From Phallus indusiatus (taxonomy: Eukaryota; Basidiomycota; Agaricomycetes; Phallales; Phallaceae): 64,000 bases of DNA. Of this stretch, positions 12,187-26,442 are shown one piece after another. Position 1 is the stretch's first letter. Each line of letters starts with the position of its first letter. The stretch covers positions 1-64,000 of the forward strand of contig JAQFWX010000006.1 in the NCBI GenBank assembly GCA_027605045.1, given 5' to 3'. The notes beneath the pieces were generated by a model, which saw only the letters and a list, made by a program, of their open reading frames with translations, searched no databases and was not told the origin of the DNA. The position numbers and the translations under genes are program-made.

Positions 12187-14568
12187 TATTAGTGTACCCA
12201 AAGTGGAGTTTTGAGAACTCATATTGGCTTTCAGGATATACTTGTTGAAGAGCAGTGGTATATATACCCTTGGCTTTCATATCCCATGTTGCAGCTAGCA
12301 TAAGGTGCCTGCCGCTTCCGAAATTCCACGAGCAATGCACTCAATTTTTTACAAATCACTGCCTTCTAACAGGCGGAAGATGACGTTTAGGAACCACCCT
12401 TGGCTGCCATACGACTCGGTTAGGATTATAGTAGTTTTTCTTTTCTCTCTCTACCATAACCCTGGAACGGGGAGACGATCGGATGCTGGACCGATTGATA
12501 GTGGAATAAATAAGATATCCCTAAGAAAACCTGTGGTCGCGTAATCGTTGGCCCCTAGCTAAAGGTCCCTTTAAAATTGTAAAACAATGGCTGTACGCTG
12601 ATAATATAAATATAACGACTTATTTCTTTTCCTTCGCGAAGAGATATGTATTTCTGGAGATAGGATTAACCTTTTTAAGGTGATCAAGGCAGCTATTGTT
12701 ACATGAAAAGTGCTGCGTCATACGGAAGTGGACTAGCTCAAAAGAAATTTCGAGCCGAGTACCGGTAGTTTTTGATTTGTGGATATAACTGAGCAGGCTC
12801 AAATATGTTGCTAGGACTGCCAGATAAATATTGACTGCGTCGAAATTGGCTCGGCACGGTTTACGCGATTCGTGTGACGTCACGAGTTTGTAATTGGCCC
12901 GTGACTGCCACAACTCATAACGCACACTTTGTTTAAGCTTTTAGGTTTGGAACCTCAAGCTAGGCCTCATCACACGCGAACTTTTGGCTCGTAAAGCTTG
13001 CATTCTGAATCTACTTGGGGTTTTCAACTAAAATACCCACATGATTTGAGAGAGCTATGAGTATCGGGTAAACTCATTTATCAATCTTGTCAGGTGTGCT
13101 GACTAAATCCAGGGTTCTACTCCGGTTCCCCAGGGGGCTCGAACAGTCCGAAGAGTGAGCTTAATGTCACCAAATAGAAACTTGGCTATTGCACTCCCCA
13201 AATCTTGTTATTATTCGTTTTGACCTAAGCCGTATAGCAAAAAGTGGACGTTACTATCGCCTCATTGGCAACTTTCTTTATGGATCTTCCCTTGATTCTT
13301 CCAGCTACGTCTGCCATGTATGGAGTGAAGAAATTTTGGCATGAATTCAATGTACGTGCTCTCTTAGCGTTTGAAGACTAAAATAGCGAACTATAAACCC
13401 AATGTGCCTAGGACCCGATCGTTAAAGGATAAAATATCACCTCTAAGGGCACGAAATGATAAAGCGATGTGAAATACGTCTCTCGATACGTCTTTCTTTC
13501 GGTTAGTTGCTATCCTGTCGGACATAATGATTTGCCTATTACAAAAAGGATGAAGGACTGAAGGTGAACCATTCTTTTTCAGTTGCGGCGCGGAACACTC
13601 AAATCTGAGTTTTTGTGCTTCAACTTTATTCAAAGCCGCAGCAATTTGATTGTCGAGCTCATGTCATGTTTGTTATCAGAACAACACTGCGGTGCCAATG
13701 ACAAGCATTTCTCCATGAGTGATTCTGTCAGCATACTACTACATTGGTGGTATATAACCAGTACTGCCGGTCCAAAGGCCCAAGGCGTTGGATGCTCTTG
13801 TTTTAATAACATAACTTATATATATCAAAATATTCGATGACACGACATCAAAATAGGATTACAGTAAACATTTGTGGTTAAGAAGACTTTATTCCGGTCC
13901 GACCCTGCTTCTGATAACAGATACATTACATCATAACTCTGTCGACGTTGGATGAGATTTAGGGCCGTCACATGAGATCGTAGGCATTCAAGTTCGAATC
14001 CTTCCTTCCATAGTGGCATCAAAGGCTGAGCAGTGGCTATAAACTTGAAGACACACCGGCTGATTACGGCAAAAGACCAGTGAAATACAACATCAGCTAG
14101 TATTCGTCGACAATTTGGTCTCAGGAGACTTGTGGCATCGTCTGCTATGGAATGCTGTTACTCAACTCCCCTTGATATGTGTATATAGAGCTGAGAAGAA
14201 TCATGTCCTGTATTTCTTGATGCGCATTCACCTTGCAAGCTCGTGTAGATCAGGTTTATTGTCCGCAAGCCAGACGTACATGATGCTACACCGTGACTAT
14301 TTCATTTAAAATGAATATTAGCCTATTTTGAATCTGTAAGGCCTGTCCCGTTAGTGGGATTGTGGTGATCCCTTTGCCACTTGAGAGTAATTAACTTATA
14401 AAATGCCTTTCAATAATAATACAGATGACTATAATAAAATATGACCTGCGGTGAAAACCCTTTTTAAACATGCATATGCTAGTGTATTAGTCCATTTGAT
14501 AACCAGGGTGAAAATGTTTTCTAATTGTGAATACAAAACGCCCACAATATCATTACCCTTCTTGGAAT
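12187..14568. other. Gene-free interval between the two membrane-protein paralogues
   Basis: About 2.4 kb. Several frames of 60-100 codons exist on both strands (for example minus 12620-12925 and 13391-13633), but none shows a domain, splice-consistent extension or biased composition. It probably contains the paralogue A promoter and paralogue B 3' flank. Confidence 0.45.
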
Positions 14569-16451
14569 TCAGGGTAGAAATGACAAGTACTGGTCGGCGC
14601 TGGGATTATCCGGCATCCTTTGGGAGTCCAGGACGATGACAGAAGTGAACTGGCCGTGGTCAGCGGACGAAGATTGCAGCTCATATGGATCGCCAGAGGT
14701 TGTGTATCCACCGGACTGGACACTGTTTCTGAGATTTAGGACCAATCGGCCCGCCTGACCAATGGCCGGTGTCAGTATATGATCATTTACGATCACCTTG
14801 GCCTGATGGGAAGAACTTACGGTGATGGACACGATTGACACCAACCAGCTGGTAACAAACAGAAGGCAATCAAGATCTCTCACGCGAACTAAAATAAACA
14901 CCACTTACACTTCACCTAATCCTTGAAATGGACCCAGACCATAATGTTGAACAAAAAAGACATTAAGTGAATACATTGCTGAAGTAATATAATTCAATTA
15001 TGCGGTTGTTTAATTGTTGAGGAAAACTCACCTAAAATGCTGCGTTGAAAGTCAAAAGAACCATTCAACGTCTAGATCTGGATCGACAAACGGAAGCAGA
15101 AAACATACTTAAAACAGTATAAGGCACCGTCTCTAAAGCGCTTTGGTTAAAATTCAAGCACGTGTGAACAAGACTCAGCTCACCTGAAGAACGTTGTCAA
15201 AAGGGGCGTTAGACTCCGCCATAACTGAAATTCCTTGATTTGCCGTGCAAGCTTGTACAGTGTGAGGCCGAGATAAACGGCTGCCGATATCAGGCATTGC
15301 GTGAGGTAGACGACGACAGGATAATTTCAGCTTACCTTGACATACGATTGCTATTGTGCTAATAAAACAGATATTAAGAAATTCCTTAGCGATAGCAATT
15401 ACATTCATACCCTCCACGAACGATATCGCGGCCAGTGAAAGGTTCCATAGGAAAGCACCCTGGCAATATACCTGGGAGCGGGTCAGGCATCGCATTCTTG
15501 TTGGCACCAAATCCTGAACCGCTGAAGTAGAATATGACCTAGACCAACGCAGTTATTATCTGTGCCCGATTTCTTTAAGTAGGTTTGCGTACAGCTGTCT
15601 CGGCTATTATGATATGATAAGAATCAATAAATTCTGAAGGTGCATAAGATATATGAGCTCACCCAACCAAAAAATCGTTAGAACAGCACCAACTGAACAT
15701 TCAACAGATTAGAACGACATTTCCAGGTTAGTTTCACCACCACGTACTCCACCTATTCCGATTATACAGCGCATAAACTCTCAGTAATATGAGGATGTCA
15801 ACCGCAGGCACAAGAGCCGTTGCTCCCCTTTAAACACTGTCAGTAAGTGAAGCGAAGGAGATAAAAAACGTACCAGACTTCGAATACATCGAATGATTTA
15901 CAACTACGGGGTTGTTTCATATGGTGCCTAGTAGAGAACTATGAAAATCTTACAACTGATATGTGAGGGGGAAAGAACACGAAATGAGATCACGGTGCAA
16001 CGAAAACTAACACGACATACTTCAGTGGATACATTCGCACTAATCGCCGCTAAAGTACATCGTGAGCGAAAAGAGAAAGTGAAGGGGTGGGCTTGGCTTT
16101 ACCGTAAGCATTCACAATAAGGAACGCGATGGTGTAATATCTGATCAAGACGTGGAGAATCGATATATACGACCACGACGAGCTGACCAACGCTGTCCAA
16201 TCAATAAAAACGCAAAAGAAGAGACGAAGGAGGCATACCGCCACACGTAACGAACTTCATCAGGGAACGTTATTATGATCTCGTAAAGAAAGAGGCAGGC
16301 AGCAGCGGCTGGGGTTCGAGGGAAGAACGCTTAGATCTTAGATGCAATAGTGAGGTTTTTACTCACTGGAGTTGTAAGCGAATACTTTGTCTTGTTGTAA
16401 CACAACAAAGAGTTGTTGAAGCTCCTTGAGCTCTTGAACCAGTCCAGACAT
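14569..16451 (-). CDS. DUF6533-like seven-helix integral membrane protein, paralogue B
   Basis: Start MSGLVQELKELQQLFVVLQQ at 16451, exon ending in KVFAYNSS before a GTGAGT donor. It splices to AAAACLFLYEIIITFPDEVR-YVWR (family signature), then WSYISILHVLIRYYTIAFLI-VNAYG, which aligns residue by residue with paralogue A. Later exons give GATALVPAVDILILLRVYAL-YNRN, FLWNLSLAAISFVEGMNVIA, and near the C-terminus GQAGRLVLNLRNSVQ before the stop at 14569. It is predicted to have seven transmembrane helices and to sit in a cellular membrane. Function is not established for the family. Some internal exon boundaries between 15.0 and 15.9 kb are not resolved. Confidence 0.72.
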
Positions 16452-19400
16452 ATTTTTTTAGCACCGACTTCTCAGAATTTAAAATATTATATGAAGAAAA
16501 GAAGGATTGAAAGATACAAAAGAAGGGACAGGAGACGCCGATGACAGGCCGGTTGGGGTTCTCGCAGGGTCTCAGAACGAGAGAGTAAAGGAGGGGTAAG
16601 ATAAAGAGATGGTCCAAGAGTCTGCACATAATAAGCCAAATTTTTGAAATGGGTAGCAATCAATCTTCCCAAAAACCACCACAGGTCAGTTCGAAAGCTC
16701 CACCCGTCTAACTGTCAAGGTATTAATATCAAGAGCGCCCATAAGCCCATGGGAAGCGGCCCTGTGGCGCAATTGCGACTGGATAATAGCATCCGTGCTC
16801 ATGGAAAGAGGTTTAGTTGACAGCTTATTCTTTCGTATGATGAGTGACTATGCGGTTGGCGATAGGGTCTAAGCTGGTCTGAGCGCGTTTTCAAAGGAGA
16901 TGGCTAAAGATTTGGCGATAGCCGGAGAGCCAGTTTGATCGTACATCATGGCAGTGTGCATGTGCTCCCAATCATTTCAAATTGATGACCTTGCCTTGCT
17001 CCCCATTGAAGACGCCGATTGATCTGTGTTTTACTGGATGATACCGGATATTACCATTATGCCACGGTATATGGGAGCTTTTGAACTGAAAGAATCTTTA
17101 ACACTTTAACTTGACTATCTGGGGTAACCATGACAATCAGAGATGGGGATGATCTTCGAGATTACCGATTTTTTAGAAGTTCAGGTTCAAGTGTGAGAAG
17201 GATGCTTGGATGTGATCGCTGTCGAATTTCAAAAGATTTCAGAAGCTTACCAGTATACGCAATACAGGATGATCATTAGAGAGAAGATGTTTCCCCATAA
17301 AATTCATTCTTGGAAATTTGAGTATTTCGCTGCGCAAGCTTGACCTTGGGAGCTGGGAGTTTCAGGGTGATGACGTCATCAACGACCAGTGGGACCACAC
17401 TCTTAAGGAGCCAAGCTGTCTCTTAACTCCCATTGTTTCAGCATGTCAAACAAACAAGATACGAGGAAAACACAAGAAGCTAAATTTTCGATCTTACCAC
17501 ACCCTGCGGTACGCTTATGTTTAGAAGTTATACATTGGCACAATTTAGGAATTAGACAACGAACAACCCCGCTGATCTTGAAAAAGATCGTGCCAGATTT
17601 ATGAATATCTTTCCTCAAGCACGTTTATATAATGAAAAGCGAACTGTTGAAAAGGTAAGTGCATTCTGTGCTTCGGTGTCTATTATCCTTATGTAACCTA
17701 GTTACTGAGATGTAGTAAGAAAGCGGATGACCTGTAGTCGCGTATACATTTAATGAATGGTTTCTGAGGGTTTCGGTTGTATATATATATGAGATTCCAA
17801 AACCGTCAATGCATAAGCAAGTGTTTTTGTGTAGATCAGGGACATCCAATTACCGTAGGGCATAAGGTGACAGTAATACTAATGATTTGACTTATTTTGC
17901 CGAATTCGTACTCGTTGTTGCGGTCTTCTTCCAGTCTTGATCTTTTCCTGAATATTTTTCCTTGTTGGTGGTTCAAAACAAACAGACCGGTGTTAGTGTC
18001 AGGGCGATAAAAGGGAGGACCTCGACATACATATATTTTCAAATGATTGTTTAAGGTCAGGAACATGTTTAATTTTGAATAATTCCCGGTTTGATGACAA
18101 TAGAGAAGATGGAATTGATAGATTGTTGAGTCATCCCGAAATAGAAAATGAAACATGAACCCGAACGATCTTCGACACCGGAAGGAAAGCGGCTTGGGCC
18201 TGTGAAAACGGTTCCGACCATCACTGTGCATATGTACTTACGGACTTAGAGACAAATCAATAATGCCGTTATCCTTTCTTTATTTTAAACATAATCACAT
18301 GTCGGGGTTTACTACAATTTCAGGGGTTGGCGGTGCCGGTAATTGGGAAGCTACAGTTCTACCTCAGCACAACGGAGGGGCAGTGTCCGCCTAGGTAAAA
18401 CGCCAATAAGCAGCTCAACAACAACTAATAGCTGGTTCTGATCTTCATCAACCAGTCGAAACTTCTGTATTCTTAGTATGCGGACAAGTATTGACTTCAT
18501 CCAAGGAAAGTTAAGGCCTTCCTAAGGGCTCCCACATAAAGTAATCAGATAACGACCTTTTTGAGTAGTCATATTAATCCTGCTGCGGAGAACCGTAACA
18601 TGAGGCTCGCGATCATATATGTTGGTGAGAGCGTATGAGCGTTCAATTAGATCACCACCATGTGATCATCATCATCTTCGAAGTTGATGCTAACACTCAA
18701 GGAATATATATGTATCTAAGCACGAAACATAAAGAAGCTGATTTGGATGCTCAAGATTTGTAGAGAACGCTGGAGCATGAGCTGGCAATGCTCGGGAATT
18801 TTTTCAGATAAGGGCAAATTATACAACTTCGCCCCACCATTTTGCCGCAGCGGCACTAAAGCGTCCAATCATGGGAAACCAGTTATTCAATACAATTCAA
18901 CTGATGGTCTAGTTTCTGATCGTAATCAAAGGGAAAAATTGGCTTTAAAATGACCTGGCCCTTTGAGGCTGAATATGTGGCACAAACCGATAAAATATGC
19001 AAATCCGTTTCGGGCACGTACCCGTTTCGGTAAAATTATTTTTTTCACGAGGAGTGTTTTTTCGAAAGAAAAATCTCGAAGTGTTTTGAATTATTAGCCG
19101 TTTGGTTTTGATACAGAATGACATCTACTTATGTATGTTCGAACACGTTTTGGAAAACATGTCCACTCTCGTTGATTTCTGGGATTTCCAAGCATATATG
19201 CACATATGTAGGAATGTAGCGCAGGAACCAATTCATAAGCCATTACTCAGATACCAACAATTTCAATAGGAGTACAAATGCACCAGTTTCAGACATTCAA
19301 TGAATCACCTTCTGAATGTACAGTAACAATTAAGAGATGGCCTTTCCACGATCTTCCCTTAGCCTTTCGGTAAACAAAGGGAGATAGAGGTGATATCTAG

Positions 19401-21336
19401 GAAATGATTCAGATCGTCAACATGAATTCTGGGAATACTTGGACCGGGGCTTTGTAATAGGTTGGTAGCCTACTGAATTACGGTCTGTTACGAAGTGATA
19501 TCGCCGATTCATCGCCGCGCGCTATCAGCCAGATATTTCGTTGTACCCTTTTAATTTGTTGCCGTCATATTTGCATTATAACAGCACCACGATATAAAGT
19601 AAATTGATGAGAATACTGCCGATACTTGACCGCGTTACCAGATTTTACACCACCTTACAAAATATCGAATTACGTGGCCTTCATCTTCCCCGTGAAGCCG
19701 GGTGGGTCAAACAATCAGAGCCATCCGTGAGCACCCCCAAAAACTATTACATGCGGCCTGGATCGCGGTAAACTACTAGACAAGGGGCTACACCTGGGAA
19801 CGATGCGAGAACTTAATACTTTTGGCTCGAGCTTTAGAGTAACATACTATGATGTGGAAATTTCCTCTTAATCTGAGGGTCACATTAATTCTAGCCCCGA
19901 GCCTGAGGATGAATAAGCTTGGCAAAGAGGGAGGATCGCCTGCTTACCGGTAGACGACGGTCGATACACAAACCATATCACTGACACTGGATTGAACAGA
20001 TCGAAGATGGTAACATGACAATTATCACAAGGGCCATATCAAAACAAGATGTTATAGCCCCTCAGAATAGACTTGTAGCCAATCACACAAGGAACGATTC
20101 GTAAATTGAGCAGCGATTCCGGCCGCCAACAACTGTTTAGTCCGCCAGAGCTTTGAGAGCCAACTTTGAGAGATAGGTAATTTGGATAACTCACTGAGCC
20201 ATCCGGGTGTTAGAAAATCTGAAATAACGACAGTGTAAAGAGAACCGATACGTGATCTTAGAACGGTTAGGGTATGATGCATGAATGGGCTTATAGATGG
20301 ATGATTCATGTAAAAAAACATCTTCCGAGTGATATATTGATGTTCGAATGGCTGTCAGATCGTCGTCTAGATTTGATCACTTGGAAGTGATGGAATATGT
20401 CGCCCGTGGGTGTACCAAGACTTTAAATCATCTGCGCGAGTTTTGTTTATGATTATTTTAGGGAAGACGATGAAAGAAGTGTTCCACATTTTCCATCAAA
20501 CTATAAGCAAAATGGAACTTGACATGTCACATCGGTTTAGTAACTCATGCCGAGAAATGAAAATAAGAGTGTCCCGGAGTGGAAGGAGCCACCAAAAAAT
20601 ACCCCTTCTGTTGGGCAGAATACGACTAGAAAGTGGATGAGCTATGCGCGTTATCAGAACGTGAAGGTGTAAAATTGGTGTAAATTGGTTTAGGGAAGTT
20701 TGACTTCAACATTGACCAACAATGAAATACCAGTGCATATCTCTGGGAATTTATCAAGACCAACAAAGAAGAAAATATTGTAAACGATCGTGAGCTACCA
20801 GCGTCTTGAGCGTCGCACTAAAAGACAGACCTAGTTACTTGAAATTGTATCATGCTAAACCATTTTGGAATGCAATTATCGGGTCTTGACGAAAGCGTAT
20901 AAACGGCGTAAGACATGTAACCCAAGGATGACGATATTAATTGGAATGCCCCAAGGACCGCGATTTCTTATTCACGGATCAGAAAGTTGAAAAGTTCTAG
21001 AGATATAAGTTCTGTAACACTTCCTATACCCGTCCTATTAAACCATTGAGAGGAGCCTGGAGCATGGGTATTGAGATTATGAGGAAATCAGAAAGACCAA
21101 CTCAAGTGATAATTACCTCAGAGATGGTCTGATTAAGGAGGGCGGTCGATGAAGCTGAAGCTTCGAAGCTTTTTTGCAGCTTCCCTTAAGTCGTTGTACA
21201 ACAGTCCGGGCGGGATTGAAGGAGCTACATCGTAAGGTCACGCAGTGATTAAACAAGTAGGTATGTCAAGAACATGTATAGGCCGAATTACAGAAATACT
21301 GTATACCCAAGTACGAATTCTTTTTGGACATGATTC
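16452..21336. other. Long gene-poor stretch, left part
   Basis: About 4.9 kb immediately upstream of paralogue B. Only frames up to 131 codons (minus 17836-18231) are open, without motifs, and I could not build a multi-exon gene. Composition is AT-rich with short simple tracts (a TATATATATA run near 17780). It may be degenerated mobile or duplicated sequence, but I see no terminal repeats. Confidence 0.4.
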
Positions 21337-21747
21337 GTGGTAAATTCAGGTAAAGGGAACTGGGTTGTTAAGCACGATGAAGGTTGTCCATTCTTAGATT
21401 GGAAGGGGGTAATCGGGTTGACTGTGAGAGCTGTTATATCAAAAGTCATATTCAGCCCAAATTTTGAAATCATGGCAACGCAGTCTGACGACACCTACGC
21501 GTTACGCGATGAGATCGGTCGACAAGTGTTCGCACGTAATGTCAGAATCCCAGAATTTAAGACGCGTGGATTCCTGGCTCAACTGAGTTTTTTTCGCCCA
21601 CCACCATTAGTGACAGCTGAGCGCAGCATCGAACTTGCGGCTGAACGGTGGCATGAACCACCGGCACCGGTAAAATCCGGGGATTTTGGACTTCCGAATT
21701 CGATAGCTGAGAAGCAAGTTGTTTCTAATAAATCACAGGTAATATAG
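21337..21747 (+). CDS. Uncertain open reading frame, 136 codons
   Basis: Starts ATG-GTG-AAT and stops at 21747. The middle (GRQVFARNVRIPEFKTR, then ERSIELAAERWHEPPAP) has a more protein-like composition than neighbouring frames, but I recognise no family, see no splice-linked partner exon, and the surroundings look decayed. It could be a piece of a pseudogene or a chance frame. Confidence 0.2.
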   Translation: MVNSGKGNWVVKHDEGCPFLDWKGVIGLTVRAVISKVIFSPNFEIMATQSDDTYALRDEIGRQVFARNVRIPEFKTRGFLAQLSFFRPPPLVTAERSIELAAERWHEPPAPVKSGDFGLPNSIAEKQVVSNKSQVI

Positions 21748-24671
21748 TAGGAATGAAAAACTCGCCTCTAGTCAATATTTGACAAACAATTACTTCTTGA
21801 AGATTCGTATAACTTCGCCTGCCAGGATCAAAGTCTTACATATGTTATTTCTGCGTCTCGTTCCACCGCAGTGACTGCGCTACGTTCGCCTTTCATCAGA
21901 GTTTGGATTAAATCGAATATTTAAGTATGCGAAATGAGGTCTTATTTGAGACCAAGTCGACTGTTTTTAACTCCCATCAACTGCTGAGGTTTGAACATTC
22001 AATACAGGAATCGGCCAAATATCCTTGTACGAGATCTTGCAGTGTTGGGAGGAAACTACACTGGTTAATTGTATGACTTTAAGGTTCTATATGGATGCCA
22101 ATAAATTATTGTTACTGACGTTTATTTATTTTTCTCCTAATTTCAAAGCTCCTGCACTTAACCATACCATATACAAATCGATAGATGTTATAACGAAATT
22201 AGGCTTCGGAGCTCATTTGGGTTCCAATAACCTGTTTTCTTGACAATACTGATTTTGCGGGGTTTTCAAGATAAAAATTGTTTGAAAGCAAGTTAAAAGC
22301 AGCCCAAAAGCAGCCGTATCCATTGTGTAAGCCAAGTTTTGGCCGAACAGAATCTGTGACATGTGACACGTTCCGCGCCGTTACGCGTCGTCACAAGCGC
22401 GGAGGCAAAGCTCAACTTGGGAGCATCGCTTATATGCACCACCAGCTCGATAGTTATTCAGGCAAATGCCTTGCACCAAACACTTAAGACAACCCTCGCT
22501 TTGCGCTACGGACGAAAAAGGTGAAAATTTGGAAGATTGTTATTTTGATTGTTATAAACACTGATGCCCGTTTACCATTGTTTACCGACAGGAAGTGAAC
22601 CTGCCCCCCGCAAAAGAAGCCCAGACGGACATCGTATAGGAAAGGGAGAAAATGGCACTCTTATTCTGTATGTATCTTATTACAAATAGCGATGTCAGAG
22701 CTTGCAGAAAGTTTTTTTTTATTTACACAGAATCATGTGCTCGGGGGCCGAAGGGTCGCAGAAAAAGTGACTTACAATTATTTGTAGATTCATACTATAC
22801 GCAATTGCAAGCTGGGATTCGCTCATCATAGGATGTCTCAGGTTCTAGCTCTGGGGGAAAAATAGAAACAAAGATTATCAGAGAGAAATACCCGCCTTCG
22901 ATAAGGCACTACAAGTACGCTATTCTGGTAAGCCATGATCAGACAGCTGCCGTTCTTCAATCAATCATTGCACATTAAGCCACTACCGTATAGCTAGCAT
23001 GCATGGTTTCCGAGTTTCCGATCTGTCGTGGTGCATCTTTCGTCTCTTACTTTGGATATACCTACGAACATGCGTCTCAACCGCTTCGTTTGAAATTTAT
23101 CGCTCAGTCTACTCCTGATGTTGTATTGCCTCAAGCGAACCAGGTGTACTGGAGCATTTAATATTTAATCCTTCAAAAGCCCCCGAGCATAACGGCACAA
23201 TACCCTGCCTTGGCTATTCCTCACAAGACCATATACCAGGTGCTATATTGATTAGTGCTTGGCGAAGGAGAGTGTCGTCAGGTCCGACGACGAGCGACCA
23301 GAAGGTGTCCTTAAGGTACTTCCAATTCAATTTTATGAATTAATACGGTATGAAGCGTACTGATTAGATTTTCTACTGTTAGAGTTTCCTATCGTTTGAC
23401 GACAGGAAAAACGTTCGCTCACGATTAAAGAAGCTGTGGCTGCAATGTTCCATACTCAAATTAGCCCAGAGTCTCTTAACGTTCCGGGTGCGTAGAAAGG
23501 TGTTTGTGAATGCCGTTTGTCATCCTCGAGTCCTTACTCGTTGCGAATGGGGTCCTCAAACCAGGAATTGAATAAAAAAAACAATGTGTGCATTATCGCG
23601 CGCCGTAGGGCTTCATGAAAGACTTACTATAATCGAACGTCAAAACGACCTTTCATCTTGATGTCCTGGATATTGCTCCGCAGGCACGTGTCCGCAGGCC
23701 CACTTCTGATATAGACAATCGGTGTCTTCGAACACTCATCCAACAACATCTGGAGGAACAAGGAAAAGAGGACCATCGATAGGGACTCTTTCGGTACAGC
23801 TGTCGGACTTCGTCACTGGCATCGGACTGGACCTTCAATCTCCGGTCGCATCGACGTCCTATTCGGTGTACCGAGCTGTCAGAACGAGGAATTTACTATG
23901 CCTGAACCTACCGACTAGCTTACACGAACTTCGCGATATCTAAAGCGATGTCATCTGAGTCGTAAAGTTTCGAAGGAGCGTAGCTTCCGGGGCTAACGAC
24001 TCTTAAACCGGCATTATGCTGGAGGAGTTAAACATCGAACAAAAAATGATGACCTCAATAGGGAGTCTCAGCTGGCCCTCTTCTAGTGATACATTGTTCC
24101 ACTTCTCAAGGATCATAATCACATTTGGGATATTGCAACGTCTGTTGACAGGGTGGTGACATGCTTTCAAGACCATCAGCCAGCACCAAATTCTAGCCTC
24201 ACGATCTTCAAGCACGGCAACCCGTTCCTTCGTAGCGTTCGCTATATTACGTCCTATTTGCTTGGGCCAAAGGAATTTAGTGCAGGTCTATCGTATTCCA
24301 ATTTCGATGCAGATGGTTCGGAGCTCTTGGTATCGCTTATTCTATGAACGTCAGACACAGATTTCGTCAGAGATACGAAATCTCTAGCGTAATTCTTGGA
24401 AACTCGGAAACCTCTTTGGAATTGGCTTACTTATCAGCCTCAAGAGGAGGGTCTCGTCATTTGATGCCTTCCCATGATTAGGCTGTGGTTTCCATGCCCT
24501 TGCTCGACGGGTCCGCAATAGGTTATTTTGTCAACATCCTTTCAATGCGATCAATGTAATTACGATGAATATAAGGATTATCACCTGTCACGGCTCTACG
24601 AGGTGAATAGTCGAACACACCTCAGGGACCGTTTAAATCTGAGTATCGCTTTTCTTTAACAGAGACACATG
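21748..24671. other. Gene-poor stretch, middle part
   Basis: About 2.9 kb with plus-strand fragments that read as short protein-like runs broken by stops and frame changes (for example around 23410-23500 and 24150-24345). I could not assign them to a family. They may be the 5' part of the decayed gene at 24.7-26.05 kb or a separate ruin. Confidence 0.35.
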
Positions 24672-26055
24672 ATGAACGCTCCTCAAAAAAGTCATTCTTT
24701 GGACGCACGAATCGTGGTTACCAACAAAGAGGCCAAAGCTTTTGAAGACACGGCCAGAATGACAAATGCCAAAGTCGAGGCTGAATATAATCGTGACTGA
24801 TAAGGAAATCTATCATTGGATTGAGGCGACAAATCAAAGAGGAGGATTATGCTGCTGCTTTACTGAAACCTAACGGTCCCTCCTAGTTAGACCACTCTAT
24901 ATCAATCGGAACTGCGCTGGAAGTTCGGGACGGTGGTTTGACAACGATTAAAGACGAGTTACTCCTGTAAAAGGTTAGCGATCCTTACCCTTGGTTCTAA
25001 GTTTCCTTCTGACCTTTCTTGTTTAACAGGTATCCCAAGGTTGCCGGTTTGGCGAGAGAGCAGATTACTGCTTCCGGCCTTCCAAATATTCGAGGAATAA
25101 ATATTGAACAGCTTACCAGTAGTCCTTTTACCTAAAGCAGATGGTTGATACAAAATGAAGCAAACAATCCGGTTGAGATCCTGGACTCGACTAGACGGCG
25201 TAACCTCACAACGATGAAAAGGATGAGGCGGATTGTGGACGAGAGGGCTAGGTCCACACAATACCCGTCAATCATATATTCTTCCCAGCGTGCACTGGAT
25301 GGACGAGAATCAACAAGGAATAGTCGAAGTCCGTGGTTGAGTATCAGAAGACCGGAGCGAGCAGAAAGCTGAAGTTGGTTCGTGACAGGATCGTGGAGGC
25401 CGTTGGACTTTTGAGGATCTCCTTAAAGAATGATGAGAAGCCGTCGAGAGGTCTTTGAAGGGGCGCAAGCGGTCGAAAAGCCATGTCATATCCCTTGATT
25501 TGAACTTGGAAATTGATTAATTGGAAGCGATTGAATGCAAAGAGGTACACCGTGAATCTTCATCTCTTGTAGCTTCTAACAGATTATCATTAGAATCTGG
25601 AACGTTGGCTTACTGAAGCATCAAGATTATGAAGACGCTTTTGCCGAAGGTGCAAGGGCACCAATGAGTGCGATAGCTTAAAACTGAAGCGTAGTCGATT
25701 ATAAACTCCAATTCTGCGGTAGGATATACCACTTGGTAATTCTTTTGCAGCAGTCGCTAGCAAGTGGGGTGATTGGTTCTGCTATATTATATCAACAAGG
25801 AGAATGATTTTGCAGATGAAGATACCAGATTGTCGTTTATTTTTGTACCAGAAGTGATGAGAGTTATATTTTTGTTGTTACATATAACACAATGTTACAT
25901 TTCATTCTATACTCTAAAGTCGGTCCATTGCACTTCGACATATTGGGATAAGAAATAAAACTAAGCCGTCAAAAGCACCCCCTAAAGAAAGCAGAAAGTT
26001 GAAGAACATATTCAACAACTGAATGAAGATGCTACCCGGAACGCCCGTGAATAAG
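24672..26055 (+). pseudogene. Decayed coiled-coil protein gene
   Basis: Charged, heptad-like peptide runs occur in order on the plus strand but in changing frames and separated by stops: EAKAFEDTARMTNAKVEAEY (near 24735), SIIGLRRQIKEEDYAAALLK (near 24810), VVEYQKTGASRKLKLVRDRI (near 25335) and RKQKVEEHIQQLNEDATRNA (near 25990). Several consecutive coiled-coil-type runs on one strand are unlikely by chance and suggest one ancestral long coiled-coil protein that has lost its frame. The family cannot be named. No intact splice structure restores a single frame by eye. Confidence 0.4.
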
Positions 26056-26442
26056 GTTTTGGGTTCAAGTCTAACCTATATGAGGATGAAAATTTTTCCT
26101 TGAAATAGCATATGCAGTAAACGAATGCTTAGTGAGAAAGAAGCAGGGTTGAAGAGAAGACGACAAGACGAAAAGAAGGACCCTAGAAAATGTAAGAACA
26201 GTTTGACGTAAAGGAATAGGAAAGGCACCAGAAAGTGACGGAATGCCAAGTGAATGTATTGAAAAGCGATGTTGAGGTGTATAAAAATCATAATATATCC
26301 TAAGAAAAGAGCGAAGTTCAAGAGTGATTTAGACTAGAATCACAATTTGAAACGAATCCGGTCCTTTCCTCGTGAGGTCATACGATTGAAATCACCGGAA
26401 TTTGATATTGAATGATAAAGCAGGTGACACGGAATAAGCTCA

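Noticed and set aside
13981..14010. GTTCGAATCC box-B-like word suggesting a tRNA
   Set aside because: The flanking bases do not form a T-stem and no acceptor stem or anticodon arm can be folded around it.
17836..18231. 131-codon minus-strand open frame
   Set aside because: No recognisable domain or splice-linked exon; kept only as part of the gene-poor stretch.
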